Shown here: piece by piece, positions 1-6,798 of the stretch | Numbering within the stretch: the first letter of the stretch is position 1 | Layout of the letters: every line of letters begins with the position of its first letter | Origin: Alphaproteobacteria bacterium | GTDB lineage: Bacteria; Pseudomonadota; Alphaproteobacteria; G02398745; G023898745 | DNA: 9,043 nucleotides | Reading direction: 5' to 3' | Assembly: GCA_027366195.1 (NCBI GenBank) | Contig: DAHXKW010000024.1 | Span: forward strand, 1-9,043 | Program-made: the position numbers and the translations under genes | The notes under the pieces: model-generated | The model's input: only the letters and a program-made list of their open reading frames with translations | What the model was told of the DNA's origin: nothing | The model's database searches: none

Positions 1-74
1 GATGGTGATTTTAAAGCAAGGCTTATTGCGCTTTCTTTAAATTCTTTGGTATATTTTCTGGTTTGTCTTGGCAT
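1..74 (-). CDS. IS3-family transposase OrfA, N-terminal part only
   Basis: The visible 24 or so residues read MPRQTRKYTKEFKESA followed by ISLALKS. This matches the opening of IS3-family OrfA proteins (basic start, then K-[FY]-[ST]-x-E-F-K-x-x-A-[IV]-x-L-A), the first helix of the HTH_Tnp_1 DNA-binding domain. In the family, OrfA binds the inverted repeats, and OrfAB made by -1 frameshifting is the active transposase. The start is well supported: ATG at 74-72 is preceded by a strong ribosome-binding sequence, GAGGGAGG, six bases upstream. The reading frame stays open to the window edge, so the gene is partial here and its integrity is unknown. Confidence 0.8.
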   Translation of the reverse strand, partial: MPRQTRKYTKEFKESAISLALKSP

Positions 75-115
75 GTTAATCCTCCCTCGTTAATGTTCAT
101 TTTACTCGTTTTTTT

Positions 116-141
116 GTGTCCATTAATTCGGGGTAAGATCA
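116..141 (-). repeat. IS3-type terminal inverted repeat (5' end, upstream of orfA)
   Basis: The 26-base end matches the IS3-type end at 1034-1059 in inverted orientation, with four mismatches; the outer 13 bases (TGATCTTACCCCG) are identical. Its place just upstream of orfA identifies it as the left (5') end of the element running off the window. Confidence 0.75.
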
Positions 142-245
142 TTTTTTTGTGTATCACAAATGTGCGATTTTTTTTGAACTTTGTTTCCATAATGATGGCT
201 ATTAGCTAACACGTTGTAATACTCAGTGTCCATTGTGCAAGACCA
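142..245 (-). mobile_element. Possible remnant of a second IS3-type element
   Basis: On the minus strand, 245-226 reads TGGTCTTGC then ACAATGGACAC. This resembles the neighbouring IS3 end (TGATCTTAC...TTAATGGACAC) with about six bases missing in the middle. It begins exactly where IS110 transposase similarity stops (245/246). The rest of the segment to 142 has no recognisable coding content, and it ends at the terminus of the intact-looking IS3 end at 141. The simplest reading is an IS3-like element that broke the IS110 gene and was then truncated by a later IS3 insertion. Only the short end match and the junction position support this. Confidence 0.3.
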
Positions 246-386
246 AATACCTTCTTGGGTATTCTCAAAAGTAGCAAATTTCTTTTTCTGATGTGCCTTC
301 TGTATTTGATGAGCATCAAAACACACATCAAATTTCCGTTTGGCAATATCAACACCAACGTATATCATAGCATGTGATCCTTTCAT
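246..386 (-). pseudogene. IS110-family transposase, N-terminal fragment
   Basis: Residues from the ATG at 368 begin MIYVGVDIAKRKFDVCF. This is the start of the RuvC-like DEDD domain of IS110-family transposases; the D in GVDIAK is the first catalytic acidic residue. Similarity continues through KKFATFENTQEGI and stops at position 246, after about 41 residues of a protein that is normally around 300-400 residues long. The remaining frame to 123 (tail ending NDLTPN) is read-through into other IS DNA. It lacks the remaining DEDD residues and the C-terminal Transposase_20 domain with its serine, so it is non-functional. The start could be ATG 386, with GAAGGG close upstream, or ATG 368, which matches the usual family N-terminus. 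Confidence 0.75.
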
Positions 387-593
387 TTCCCTTCTAGTAT
401 TCGATCCTGATTGCGAGCAATCAGATCATGGTTACCGTTCGGAATATTGTGGGTTATCAATTACGGCAGAAAGGATCACGAATACTGACTTTCGATCTAT
501 TCCTAAAATGATCTGCCATAAAAACAATGCATCCTTCCTGCACACATCAATTGTATTCAATTAACTCTGATAACCCTAAGATCAAGATACTAG
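387..593 (-). other. Non-coding leader / left end of the IS110 element
   Basis: About 207 bases lie between the IS110 start codon and the stop codon of the neighbouring membrane gene, with no convincing gene on either strand. In IS110-group elements this position (upstream of the transposase, inside the element) is where the structured guide (bridge/seek) RNA is encoded; that is family knowledge. Visible structure includes a strong hairpin at 403-427 and an 8-base inverted pair, GGGTTATC at 451-458 with GATAACCC at 569-576. The exact element boundary is not visible, because IS110 ends lack long terminal repeats. Confidence 0.4.
403..427 (-). repeat. Hairpin-forming dyad in the IS110 leader
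   Basis: GATC-c-TGATTG-CGAG-CAATCA-GATC gives a six-base-pair stem with a four-base loop, extended by a GATC/GATC stem across a single bulged base. It has no following T-run, so it does not read as an intrinsic terminator. Its place just upstream of the IS110 transposase start fits an RNA stem-loop of the element's leader. Confidence 0.45.
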
Positions 594-1034
594 CTATATT
601 ATCATCTTTTCTCTGTTGTTTAAGTTTACATTACGTAGATACAGATAATCAAAAAAATAGGCATATATTAAACGATCGAAAAATAATATAGACAATCCAA
701 TCAGTCCTGAGACAAAAGAATTTTGCTCAATTAGTGAATTAACTGAATGAGAATGTGTGATTATTTCGATCAACCACAACAACATAGATAAAGGCCAAAA
801 ATGAATTTTTAGAAGACTGAATATGAAAAAATATGCGTACATACCACGATAAATAAAACACCATCCACCAAAAATTGCAGCACTCCAATTCAAATTCGCC
901 TTTTTACCTGTAGCATGATATTTATCATAATAATCGAGATAGTGTTGCGTTTCCTTGCATATTTTTCCATCTTTATCTCCTCTTTTTTTGATATCATTGA
1001 AAAATTGTTCTCTACTTATTGTGATTGTTACCAT
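594..1034 (-). CDS. DUF2628-like small integral membrane protein
   Basis: The 146-residue protein has a charged, soluble N-terminus (residues 1-47), then NWSAAIFGGWCFIYRGMYAYFF, the signature opening of DUF2628-type proteins (N-W-x-A-x-x-F-G-x-x-W-x-x-Y-R-x-M-Y). Hydrophobic segments lie at about 50-75, 78-93 and 107-119. The C-terminal FFDYLYLRNV matches the family's N/D-x-x-Y-x-x-H/N-V tail. The family's function is unknown. It is flanked by IS remnants on both sides and has no operon partner. The ATG at 1034-1032 uses the last base of an IS3 terminus as its A, and the only ribosome-binding-like sequence (GGGG, seven bases upstream) is inside the IS end. The original N-terminus may therefore be lost and the present start fortuitous. 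Whether it is expressed is uncertain. Confidence 0.6.
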   Translation of the reverse strand: MVTITISREQFFNDIKKRGDKDGKICKETQHYLDYYDKYHATGKKANLNWSAAIFGGWCFIYRGMYAYFFIFSLLKIHFWPLSMLLWLIEIITHSHSVNSLIEQNSFVSGLIGLSILFFDRLIYAYFFDYLYLRNVNLNNREKMII

Positions 1035-1059
1035 GATCTTACCCCGTTTTAGTGGATAC
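1034..1059 (-). repeat. IS3-type terminal inverted repeat (3' end, downstream of OrfB remnant)
   Basis: The plus strand reads TGATCTTACCCCG then TTTTAGTGGATAC. This is an IS3-type end, inverted relative to the end at 116-141 and identical over the outer 13 bases. On the minus strand it follows the stop codon of the OrfB remnant (1062-1064), so it is the 3' (right) end of a different, truncated IS3 copy whose body lay to the right. Confidence 0.7.
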
Positions 1060-1061
1060 TG

Positions 1062-1139
1062 TTATGCGACATTTTTTGACTTATTCTCGAAACACAGAGG
1101 TGAAACGGAACCAATGGTAGAATGTCTGCCCGCAAGCGA
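1062..1139 (-). pseudogene. IS3-family transposase OrfB, C-terminal remnant
   Basis: The minus strand encodes RHSTIGSVSPLCFENKS followed by KNVA and a TAA stop. This matches the extreme C-terminus of IS3-family OrfB/integrase proteins, commonly R-R-x-H-S-x-[IL]-G-[YF]-x-S-P-x-x-[FY]-E. Only about 21-25 of the usual 270 or so residues remain, and an in-frame TAG lies a few codons upstream. The catalytic DDE residues are absent, so it is dead. The stop is three bases from the inner edge of the terminal repeat, as expected for an IS3 3' end. The piece breaks off at about 1140; the short stretch to the next gene's stop (1167) is unassigned. Confidence 0.65.
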
Positions 1140-1166
1140 TTGTAGTAGATCGCCCTAGAAAGCCAT

Positions 1167-3155
1167 TTAAGCAATAATGCAGTCTTTTTTTTGTTGTTCT
1201 CCTTGCGAACAAAAAGTATCAAGCAACTCTTGTGCTCTTACATGGCCCTGTTGTGCTGCTTTTTTATACCACGATGCAGCTTCTTGTAGATTTTGCCTGC
1301 GACCATATTTACCATAGTGGCATACCTTTCCAAGCTCAAATTGTGCTCCAGCATTCCCTTGATTAGCTGATTTTGTCCATAGACTAATCGCATTATCTGG
1401 GTTTTCGTAAACATGCTGTAGTTTACATATATTCCAATCTCCGTAAATACAACCTAAATTGAATTGTGCGCTAGCATTTCCTTTAAGAGCAAAATGTTCT
1501 AATGTTTGTACGGCTTGAGCTGGATTTTTAGGAATATCGTACTGTGTTGCATCACCTAAGATTTGATGTACAGCAAAAGCAATATAGGCATCGTCATAAT
1601 CTTGTTTTAGACTTTTTTGTAAGTATTCTATAGATTTTGCTAAATTTTTAGGCACACCCTTGCCATCTTCATACATTTCTGATAGTTCAAACAAAGCTTT
1701 GCCGGATTGTTTGTTTGCAGCCCTTTGATAATACTGAGCAGCCTTCATATAATCTCGAGAAATATTCAGGAATCCTTTACGGTAAATATCACCAAGAGTT
1801 TCCTCAGCCCTCATGTTGTTTCCAAGGTCAGCTGCACGGAATAATAATTCTAATATTTCATCTGTGCTATGGGTACCGCCAAAAACATCCCACTTATTGA
1901 TATATAATAACGCGAGTGCGGCTTGTGCTTCTGGCAACTTGCCAATTGCTTTTTGATAATATACCGCAGCTTGCAAAAAATCCTGCAAAAAACCATCTCC
2001 GTTCTTATACATTTCGGCGAGTCTATAGGCAGCTTCTGCGCAATCTCGATTTGCTGCATCTTGCAAACGTGTTAACGCACTTGCATTTCCGGTGCTTATG
2101 AAGTCTTTAGCCCAAATTTCAACTTGTTCTGTAAAAGAACCTGGAGTACTAGCAGCAGCAGCTGTCGTTGCTAATTTTCCACCTAGCAAATCAGCTTGTA
2201 CGCTTAACACTGGTCTTCCAACCGTTGTTCGTATTTCCCCCGTTTCTGACATGAGTCGTATTAAGTCATTGAATTTATGGCGTGACAGTCTTGTTCCATA
2301 ATTTTCTGTGGTACTACCACGTGTATGTATACCGATTACAGATGGACTGCCAAGATTGCTAATCCATATTGGACTTCCACTTTGACCAGGAGACGTGTCA
2401 ATTTCATAAGAAAAAGTTTCCGATTTAAATGGTTTTTTTAAACGATTAAACATCGTCCACATTTCCCCATCTTTATCTCCGGGATATCCTGAAATTTCAA
2501 CGATTTCTGTACCTAAAGCATCATCTTCTGCACTTGCTAGTCCCATGTATCCAATACGTTCTTCAGCTGGTCTTGCTAGTATTAATAAGGCAAGATCAAA
2601 GTTTTCATCACCAGAGCTCGATATTTCCCATTTTTTATATATGTACATTCTAACAATAGGAATGGTGCCAAATGGTGGCGTAGCTTTCCCATTTACACCA
2701 GGTGAAAAAGATACGTTTTGTGCCCGTCGGCCACAATTAGATACATTATGTGCGCATGTCAAAACATGGTGAGGGCTAATTAAAACACCTGATCCCAGGC
2801 CCAATGTTGATTCAAGACGTCCTATTGTGCAATGTGGCCATTGATTTGTGGTTTCAACACGTGTCCGCTCATTTATTGGGGTTTCCCGAGTAGACAAAGC
2901 ACATTGTTGTACCCCCTGTATAGGTAATTTTGCCATTTTCAAAATGGAGCGCCCAGATGGTCCTTTTGTTAAGTGGTCATCCAGTTGTTTGTACGAAAAT
3001 TGCACTTCTTTAGATAATTCATGGCATACAAACTCTTCCAGTTGCAGATGACCTTCGTCTTGTCTTGGGAAAATTTCCCGTTCACCTCCAGTACCGTAAG
3101 CACTTACAGGTATTACCATCAGAGAAATACTAAAAAACTTCAACGTTTTCAACAT
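1167..3155 (-). CDS. Secreted V8/trypsin-like serine protease with C-terminal Sel1 repeats
   Basis: The 662-residue protein opens with a Sec signal peptide (MLKTLKFFSISLMVIPVSAYG, cut near residue 19-21). A chymotrypsin-fold protease domain spans about 105-300, with the triad H136 (TCAH), D187 (NFDLALL) and S259 (PGQSGSP). H277 in VIGIHTRG is placed like the S1-pocket His of glutamyl endopeptidases, which suggests cleavage after Glu. C134 and C141 could form a disulfide. From about 355 to 645 run roughly seven Sel1-type repeats (for example AAYRLAEMYKNGDG, ALFELSEMYEDGKG, AQFELGKVCHYG), a solenoid for protein binding. I chose ATG 3155 because it gives a proper signal peptide and has GGCGGA upstream; the frame is open to a TTG at 3215. 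It follows the NB-ARC gene by 52 bases with no terminator seen, so they are probably co-transcribed. Export to the periplasm, or onward to a host, is inferred. Confidence 0.85.
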   Translation of the reverse strand: MLKTLKFFSISLMVIPVSAYGTGGEREIFPRQDEGHLQLEEFVCHELSKEVQFSYKQLDDHLTKGPSGRSILKMAKLPIQGVQQCALSTRETPINERTRVETTNQWPHCTIGRLESTLGLGSGVLISPHHVLTCAHNVSNCGRRAQNVSFSPGVNGKATPPFGTIPIVRMYIYKKWEISSSGDENFDLALLILARPAEERIGYMGLASAEDDALGTEIVEISGYPGDKDGEMWTMFNRLKKPFKSETFSYEIDTSPGQSGSPIWISNLGSPSVIGIHTRGSTTENYGTRLSRHKFNDLIRLMSETGEIRTTVGRPVLSVQADLLGGKLATTAAAASTPGSFTEQVEIWAKDFISTGNASALTRLQDAANRDCAEAAYRLAEMYKNGDGFLQDFLQAAVYYQKAIGKLPEAQAALALLYINKWDVFGGTHSTDEILELLFRAADLGNNMRAEETLGDIYRKGFLNISRDYMKAAQYYQRAANKQSGKALFELSEMYEDGKGVPKNLAKSIEYLQKSLKQDYDDAYIAFAVHQILGDATQYDIPKNPAQAVQTLEHFALKGNASAQFNLGCIYGDWNICKLQHVYENPDNAISLWTKSANQGNAGAQFELGKVCHYGKYGRRQNLQEAASWYKKAAQQGHVRAQELLDTFCSQGEQQKKDCIIA

Positions 3156-3207
3156 GAATCCGCCAAAATAAAAATAAGATGAAATCATTATAATGTATAT
3201 TAAAAAT

Positions 3208-6200
3208 CTAAACAATTAAACAAAGAGAATTTATTTTATTTCTTATTCTTGTGGAGTGGGCAGAATTTTGTGGGAATTGTGTTTGTATAATAGTCAGTGA
3301 TTTATTATAGAAAAATAGTGCTTGTTTTTTAAGCTGTTTCAATTTACTTGGGTCTGTCATTGGAATAATATGAGTTTTTTTATTGTTTAAGTCTCCCAAG
3401 TACTCGAAACAACGATAACTTTCAGGATGACATTCTTTTTGTAGAATTAAAAGTGCTTCCTTAAGCTGTTGTTCGGCAATATCAAAATTGCTATTTATAA
3501 CATTGAACCATCCAAAATCTTTTAATACTAAGGCATAATCAACGTGATTTTTCCCATATCGTTTAGCATATGCTTGTAAGCTTTTTTCAAAATATGTTTT
3601 AGCTTTTTGATATAAACCAAGATGTGTATACAAAACAGCCAACTGTTGAAACATATTAATAGTTTTTTCATGGTCTGCACCAAAATGTCGGCAATATTCT
3701 CTAAAACTCTCTTCTAATAATGTTTGGGCTTTTTTATAGTCTCCTATGTCTATATACATTTGACTAAGTGGTATAGCAGCCCAGTATGTGTGTATATGTG
3801 CGGTACCGTAATACTTTTTTGATAATTCAAATCCCTCTACAAGAAACTTTTTAGCTTGTTCATACTGACCGTAAATCCTATACATTTCACCGAATTTTGT
3901 TGTAAATATAATAATTTCAAGGTTGTCCGCATGATGTTTTTTTAAGCCTTCGTAACTTATTTTGAAAGCATCTAGTGATTTTTTATAATTGCCAACTCGT
4001 CTATAATCCATACCTAATAATCCAGTAATAAGTAATGTTTTGAAATGATTTTGACCATATAATTTTTTTATGATTAATAAACTCTGTAAATGATAGTTAA
4101 TCGCTTTTGGATAATCACCCATATTGAAATAAATTGATGCAAGGTCTGAAAGTGCCAAAGAAAAACCAAGGGTATTTCTGCCATGCTGATTATAAAGATT
4201 AATACTATTTACAATTGTTTTTTTTGCTTTTTCAATTTCGTTAGTAAATCGATATATACACGATAGATGCGATAATATTATTGCTTGTTCTAATTTATTG
4301 TATAACGGTAGTTGATGGTACATATTTATACTTTTTTCAAGTAAAAGTTTTGCTTTTTGATAATTACCCAAAGATCTTTCTGTAATTCCTAAATAAGCCA
4401 AAGTTCTTGCTAGCCGAATATGATTTGTATTTTTATAATAGGCTTCAAAACCATCCAAAGTAGGTTCGAGGAAGTTTTTCGCTGATGTTGGATTACCAAG
4501 TTCACAATACATGCTGCCCAATAAAGACTGCAGAGTATAGCGATTGAGGTTGTTATGCTGATGATTAGATTTGCTTAAACAGGCATTTAAATGTCGAATC
4601 ATAGCACGCATTTGTTCGCTATCAGTTTTTTCTAGTAGGGTTGCACAATGTTTTTCAAACATCTCAATGACCGAGTCAATATATTGCTGTTTTTGCTGCT
4701 GTGGTATTTTATGGCACAAATATTCCCATATATTTTGCTGAATACTACGATGCATGAATAAAGTTGCTGTATTAGTGTTTGTATTGGCGTGATAGGTCAG
4801 TAGAGATGCTTGTGCCATTTCTCTGATAAACGAATCAACAACAAGTGGGGCACACAGCTGAGTGAGTAAATATTTGGAAATATTTTGACTATCAACCATA
4901 CATACAAGGAATAACAAGCTGGCAAAAGCATTATGCTTAGACAAAATCTGATCAATCGTACAAGCAATAATTTGATAACGTGTTTTTTGATAGTTACTTA
5001 AATCTCCTGGCGGTAAGATTGTATCTAAATCTTTTTCAGGTAATTGCCTTTGTTGTAATCTTTCTAAGTAGGTACCATAGGAATTTTTTGTATTTTTTAT
5101 GAAGTAAGCAGCTACAGATACATCAAGTGGGAATGGTGGAATCTTTTCTAAAAAATCTGATAAAGGTTTGTCTGGTTTTTGTGTATCCTTGCCTTGGATT
5201 CTTTGGAACAAATCAAATTTTTCTTTCGCAGTTAATTCATCAACAGCAATAATGTGCGAGTGTTCTACAAGTCCTTGCGATACGATATTTTGGTTACGTG
5301 TTGTCATAAGTATTTTGCCTTTACCCCAAATAAGGGGATCAATAGGCAAAAATGCTTGGATGTCTTTTAAAATTTCCACATTATCAAAAATCAAAAACCA
5401 GTTTTTTACATGTTTTAATTTTTGCTGCGTTAAATAGGTTAGCTTCTTTGCGTATTCCACTTGATTCTCTATCTTTTGAGTATGCTCAAGCTCTTGTTTT
5501 TCTTCCTGTGTTTTAGACAAAAAGTAACACAAATTAGCGAAAGAGCTTAGGGTAGACTCTTTAGTTTCTGCGTTGATTTCCCAAATAACAGAAGCTTTTG
5601 TTTGTCTTGCATATTGACGTGCTAGGGTTGTTTTACCCGCGCCGCCAATACCCATCAGGACAACAATATTTGTTGATTGTAAATTACTAAATAAAGCATC
5701 TATTCTTTTTATTATTTTTGAACGATTTAATGTCTGCGATACAAGTGGGAGAGGGGAGTCTGATCGAATTGTCTCGTTTGGTTGAGACGAAAACCATAGC
5801 CAACACGATAAAATAAAAATTGTACCTATAGTTGATAAGATCGTTGTTTTGATGAGACGGTGCTGATTTTGAGGTGGTTCTTTTGTGGGACGAGCAATAG
5901 GAATTTCTGTTTTGGCTGATAAGCTTTGGCCAGCAAGAGGTTCAGAAGCAGAACTGGGTACATCTGAAGGAGGAAAATTTTTTTCAGATGTGGCTTCATT
6001 CGGATTCTCATTAGGAATTTTTGGACTATCATTGGCATCAGAACGTTCAGGCAGAAGATCTATCTGAAGAGTGTTCTGTTGCAAAGGTTCTATTCGTTTA
6101 TCAAAATTATCAATAGGTACTAAACTGTTTAGCGTTTTTAGAAAATCAAGTTCATAGTCTTCAGAATTGTTCATACTGAAGGCTGGAATATCACCCTTAC

Positions 6201-6579
6201 TACGTTGAATCACACGTATACTAGAACGTTCTAGATCTTGTTCTATACGCATTTTAAGCATTTTGTCATAGCATTCTATTTTAAAAACAATCTTTTTATG
6301 CTTGAATTCATTTTTCAAAGAAGAAAGAAATTCTGAAAATTCATGTTTTCTTGATAAATGCATAAAACGTCTTTTAAGTTCGTCGACAAAAGTTAACTTT
6401 TTTGCTTTTTCGGCCAGTGTCCCACGATCACTTACATGGAACTTTTCCTTAATTTTTTCAATATAATTATCTATAACCTTTGGTTGAATTTCTAAAATTT
6501 TAGCTATTATTTTTGTTTCTCGAATTTCTATCAAACAGGCTAAAACGTCTAATTCTCGATTTGCCAGATGAGGTTCCAC
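3208..6579 (-). CDS. LuxR-type HTH / transmembrane / NB-ARC / TPR protein (STAND family)
   Basis: The 1123-residue protein has four parts. Residues about 5-60 resemble a LuxR/GerE helix-turn-helix (RELDVLACL...IAKILEIQPKVIDNYIEKIKEKFHVS). A Pro/Ser-rich linker (about 180-240) follows, then a hydrophobic helix at 245-264 (TTILSTIGTIFILSCWLWF). The NB-ARC STAND domain has a P-loop GIGGAGKTT (310-318), Walker B WFLIFDN (D399), MTTR (425-428), a GLPL-like FPLDV (483-487) and an MHD-like FMHRSIQ (608-614). About eight kinesin-light-chain-like TPRs cover 680-1065 (LASIYFNMGDYPKAI, LAVLYTHLGLYQKAK). In STAND proteins, ligand binding to the repeats triggers nucleotide exchange and oligomerisation, here presumably controlling DNA binding. 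I prefer GTG 6579 because GAGG lies five bases upstream; GTG 6585 overlaps that signal. It is first in an apparent operon with the protease gene. The membrane helix between HTH and ATPase is odd. Confidence 0.85.
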   Translation of the reverse strand: MEPHLANRELDVLACLIEIRETKIIAKILEIQPKVIDNYIEKIKEKFHVSDRGTLAEKAKKLTFVDELKRRFMHLSRKHEFSEFLSSLKNEFKHKKIVFKIECYDKMLKMRIEQDLERSSIRVIQRSKGDIPAFSMNNSEDYELDFLKTLNSLVPIDNFDKRIEPLQQNTLQIDLLPERSDANDSPKIPNENPNEATSEKNFPPSDVPSSASEPLAGQSLSAKTEIPIARPTKEPPQNQHRLIKTTILSTIGTIFILSCWLWFSSQPNETIRSDSPLPLVSQTLNRSKIIKRIDALFSNLQSTNIVVLMGIGGAGKTTLARQYARQTKASVIWEINAETKESTLSSFANLCYFLSKTQEEKQELEHTQKIENQVEYAKKLTYLTQQKLKHVKNWFLIFDNVEILKDIQAFLPIDPLIWGKGKILMTTRNQNIVSQGLVEHSHIIAVDELTAKEKFDLFQRIQGKDTQKPDKPLSDFLEKIPPFPLDVSVAAYFIKNTKNSYGTYLERLQQRQLPEKDLDTILPPGDLSNYQKTRYQIIACTIDQILSKHNAFASLLFLVCMVDSQNISKYLLTQLCAPLVVDSFIREMAQASLLTYHANTNTNTATLFMHRSIQQNIWEYLCHKIPQQQKQQYIDSVIEMFEKHCATLLEKTDSEQMRAMIRHLNACLSKSNHQHNNLNRYTLQSLLGSMYCELGNPTSAKNFLEPTLDGFEAYYKNTNHIRLARTLAYLGITERSLGNYQKAKLLLEKSINMYHQLPLYNKLEQAIILSHLSCIYRFTNEIEKAKKTIVNSINLYNQHGRNTLGFSLALSDLASIYFNMGDYPKAINYHLQSLLIIKKLYGQNHFKTLLITGLLGMDYRRVGNYKKSLDAFKISYEGLKKHHADNLEIIIFTTKFGEMYRIYGQYEQAKKFLVEGFELSKKYYGTAHIHTYWAAIPLSQMYIDIGDYKKAQTLLEESFREYCRHFGADHEKTINMFQQLAVLYTHLGLYQKAKTYFEKSLQAYAKRYGKNHVDYALVLKDFGWFNVINSNFDIAEQQLKEALLILQKECHPESYRCFEYLGDLNNKKTHIIPMTDPSKLKQLKKQALFFYNKSLTIIQTQFPQNSAHSTRIRNKINSLCLIV

Positions 6580-6609
6580 AATCACCTCAAGGAATAGCCG
6601 TTAAAAATA

Positions 6610-6638
6610 AGTATACCCGCTCAGAATGTATTAAACAA
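6610..6638 (-). promoter_or_regulatory. Candidate sigma70-type promoter for the NB-ARC/protease operon
   Basis: The minus strand carries TTGTTT (6638-6633), a 17-base spacer and TATACT (6615-6610). The -10 box matches five of six consensus bases and the -35 box three of six. Transcription would start about 25 bases before the GTG at 6579, giving a short leader containing the GAGG ribosome-binding site. It is supported by pattern only. Confidence 0.4.
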
Positions 6639-6653
6639 TTTTATCATTTCCAC
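6621..6653 (-). other. Possible ten-residue leader ORF upstream of the NB-ARC gene
   Basis: GTG at 6653 opens a ten-codon frame (residues MEMIKLFNTF after or from the GTG) ending in TGA at 6623-6621. It has a good ribosome-binding sequence, AGGAG (6664-6660), six bases before the GTG. It would be transcribed only from a promoter further upstream than the one at 6610-6638, whose -35 box it overlaps. The peptide shows no attenuator-type run of one amino acid. It may be chance. Confidence 0.15.
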
Positions 6654-6698
6654 AAAATTCTCCTGATGAACTTATTTACCAATGCCTTACAGTTTTTA

Positions 6699-6728
6699 GA
6701 TATAAACCACCATGTAATACATGTGCAA
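6699..6728 (-). promoter_or_regulatory. Second promoter-like element with an embedded dyad
   Basis: On the minus strand, TTGCAC (6728-6723) and TATATC (6704-6699) are separated by 18 bases, a weak promoter match. Its spacer holds the perfect short dyad CATGTA-a-TACATG (6711-6723). A plus-strand TATAAA at 6701-6706 overlaps it and could be a -10 box for the divergent OTU-GTPase gene, though no good -35 partner is seen. A dyad in the divergent spacer is a plausible operator site, but six-base arms are weak evidence. Confidence 0.25.
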
Positions 6729-6798
6729 AAAAAGAATCTATTTTTGCTGGGGGATCTGCTTCACCATTTTGGCGTAGTTAACGCAAAAGGTTAATGTA

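Larger units (their letters stand above)
1..141 (-). mobile_element. 5' end of an IS3-family insertion sequence, cut by the window edge
   Basis: Read on the minus strand, the element begins at 141 with TGATCTTACCCCG and an inverted-repeat-like end reaching to 116. An untranslated leader follows, then orfA starting at 74. The terminus TGATCTTACCC...TGGACAC is the pattern I recognise from the ends of E. coli IS3, and OrfA begins within about 70 bases of the end, as usual in this family. The rest of the element (orfA body, orfB, the other end) lies beyond position 1, so intactness and target duplication cannot be judged. The element abuts older IS debris at 142. Confidence 0.8.

Noticed and set aside
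1136..1153. Hairpin GCGAT / ATCGC downstream of the protease stop as a terminator
   Set aside because: A five-base stem with an eight-base loop and no T-run on the minus strand is too weak to call.
955..1158. Plus-strand 67-codon frame across the IS3 end
   Set aside because: It is antisense to the DUF2628 start and the OrfB remnant. The minus-strand reading has recognisable protein similarity; this one does not.
3156..3215. Longer start of the protease gene at TTG 3215 (20 extra residues)
   Set aside because: It would overlap the upstream stop, has no ribosome-binding site and adds a second hydrophobic stretch before a normal signal peptide. ATG 3155 is the more natural start.
5168..5437. 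Plus-strand 89-codon frame and other frames antisense to the NB-ARC and protease genes
   Set aside because: They are shadows of well-supported coding sequence, with no motifs or credible translation signals.
6513..6794. Plus-strand 93-codon frame ending just before the OTU-GTPase gene
   Set aside because: It overlaps the well-supported HTH coding region and the divergent spacer, lacks a good ribosome-binding site and shows no recognisable motif.
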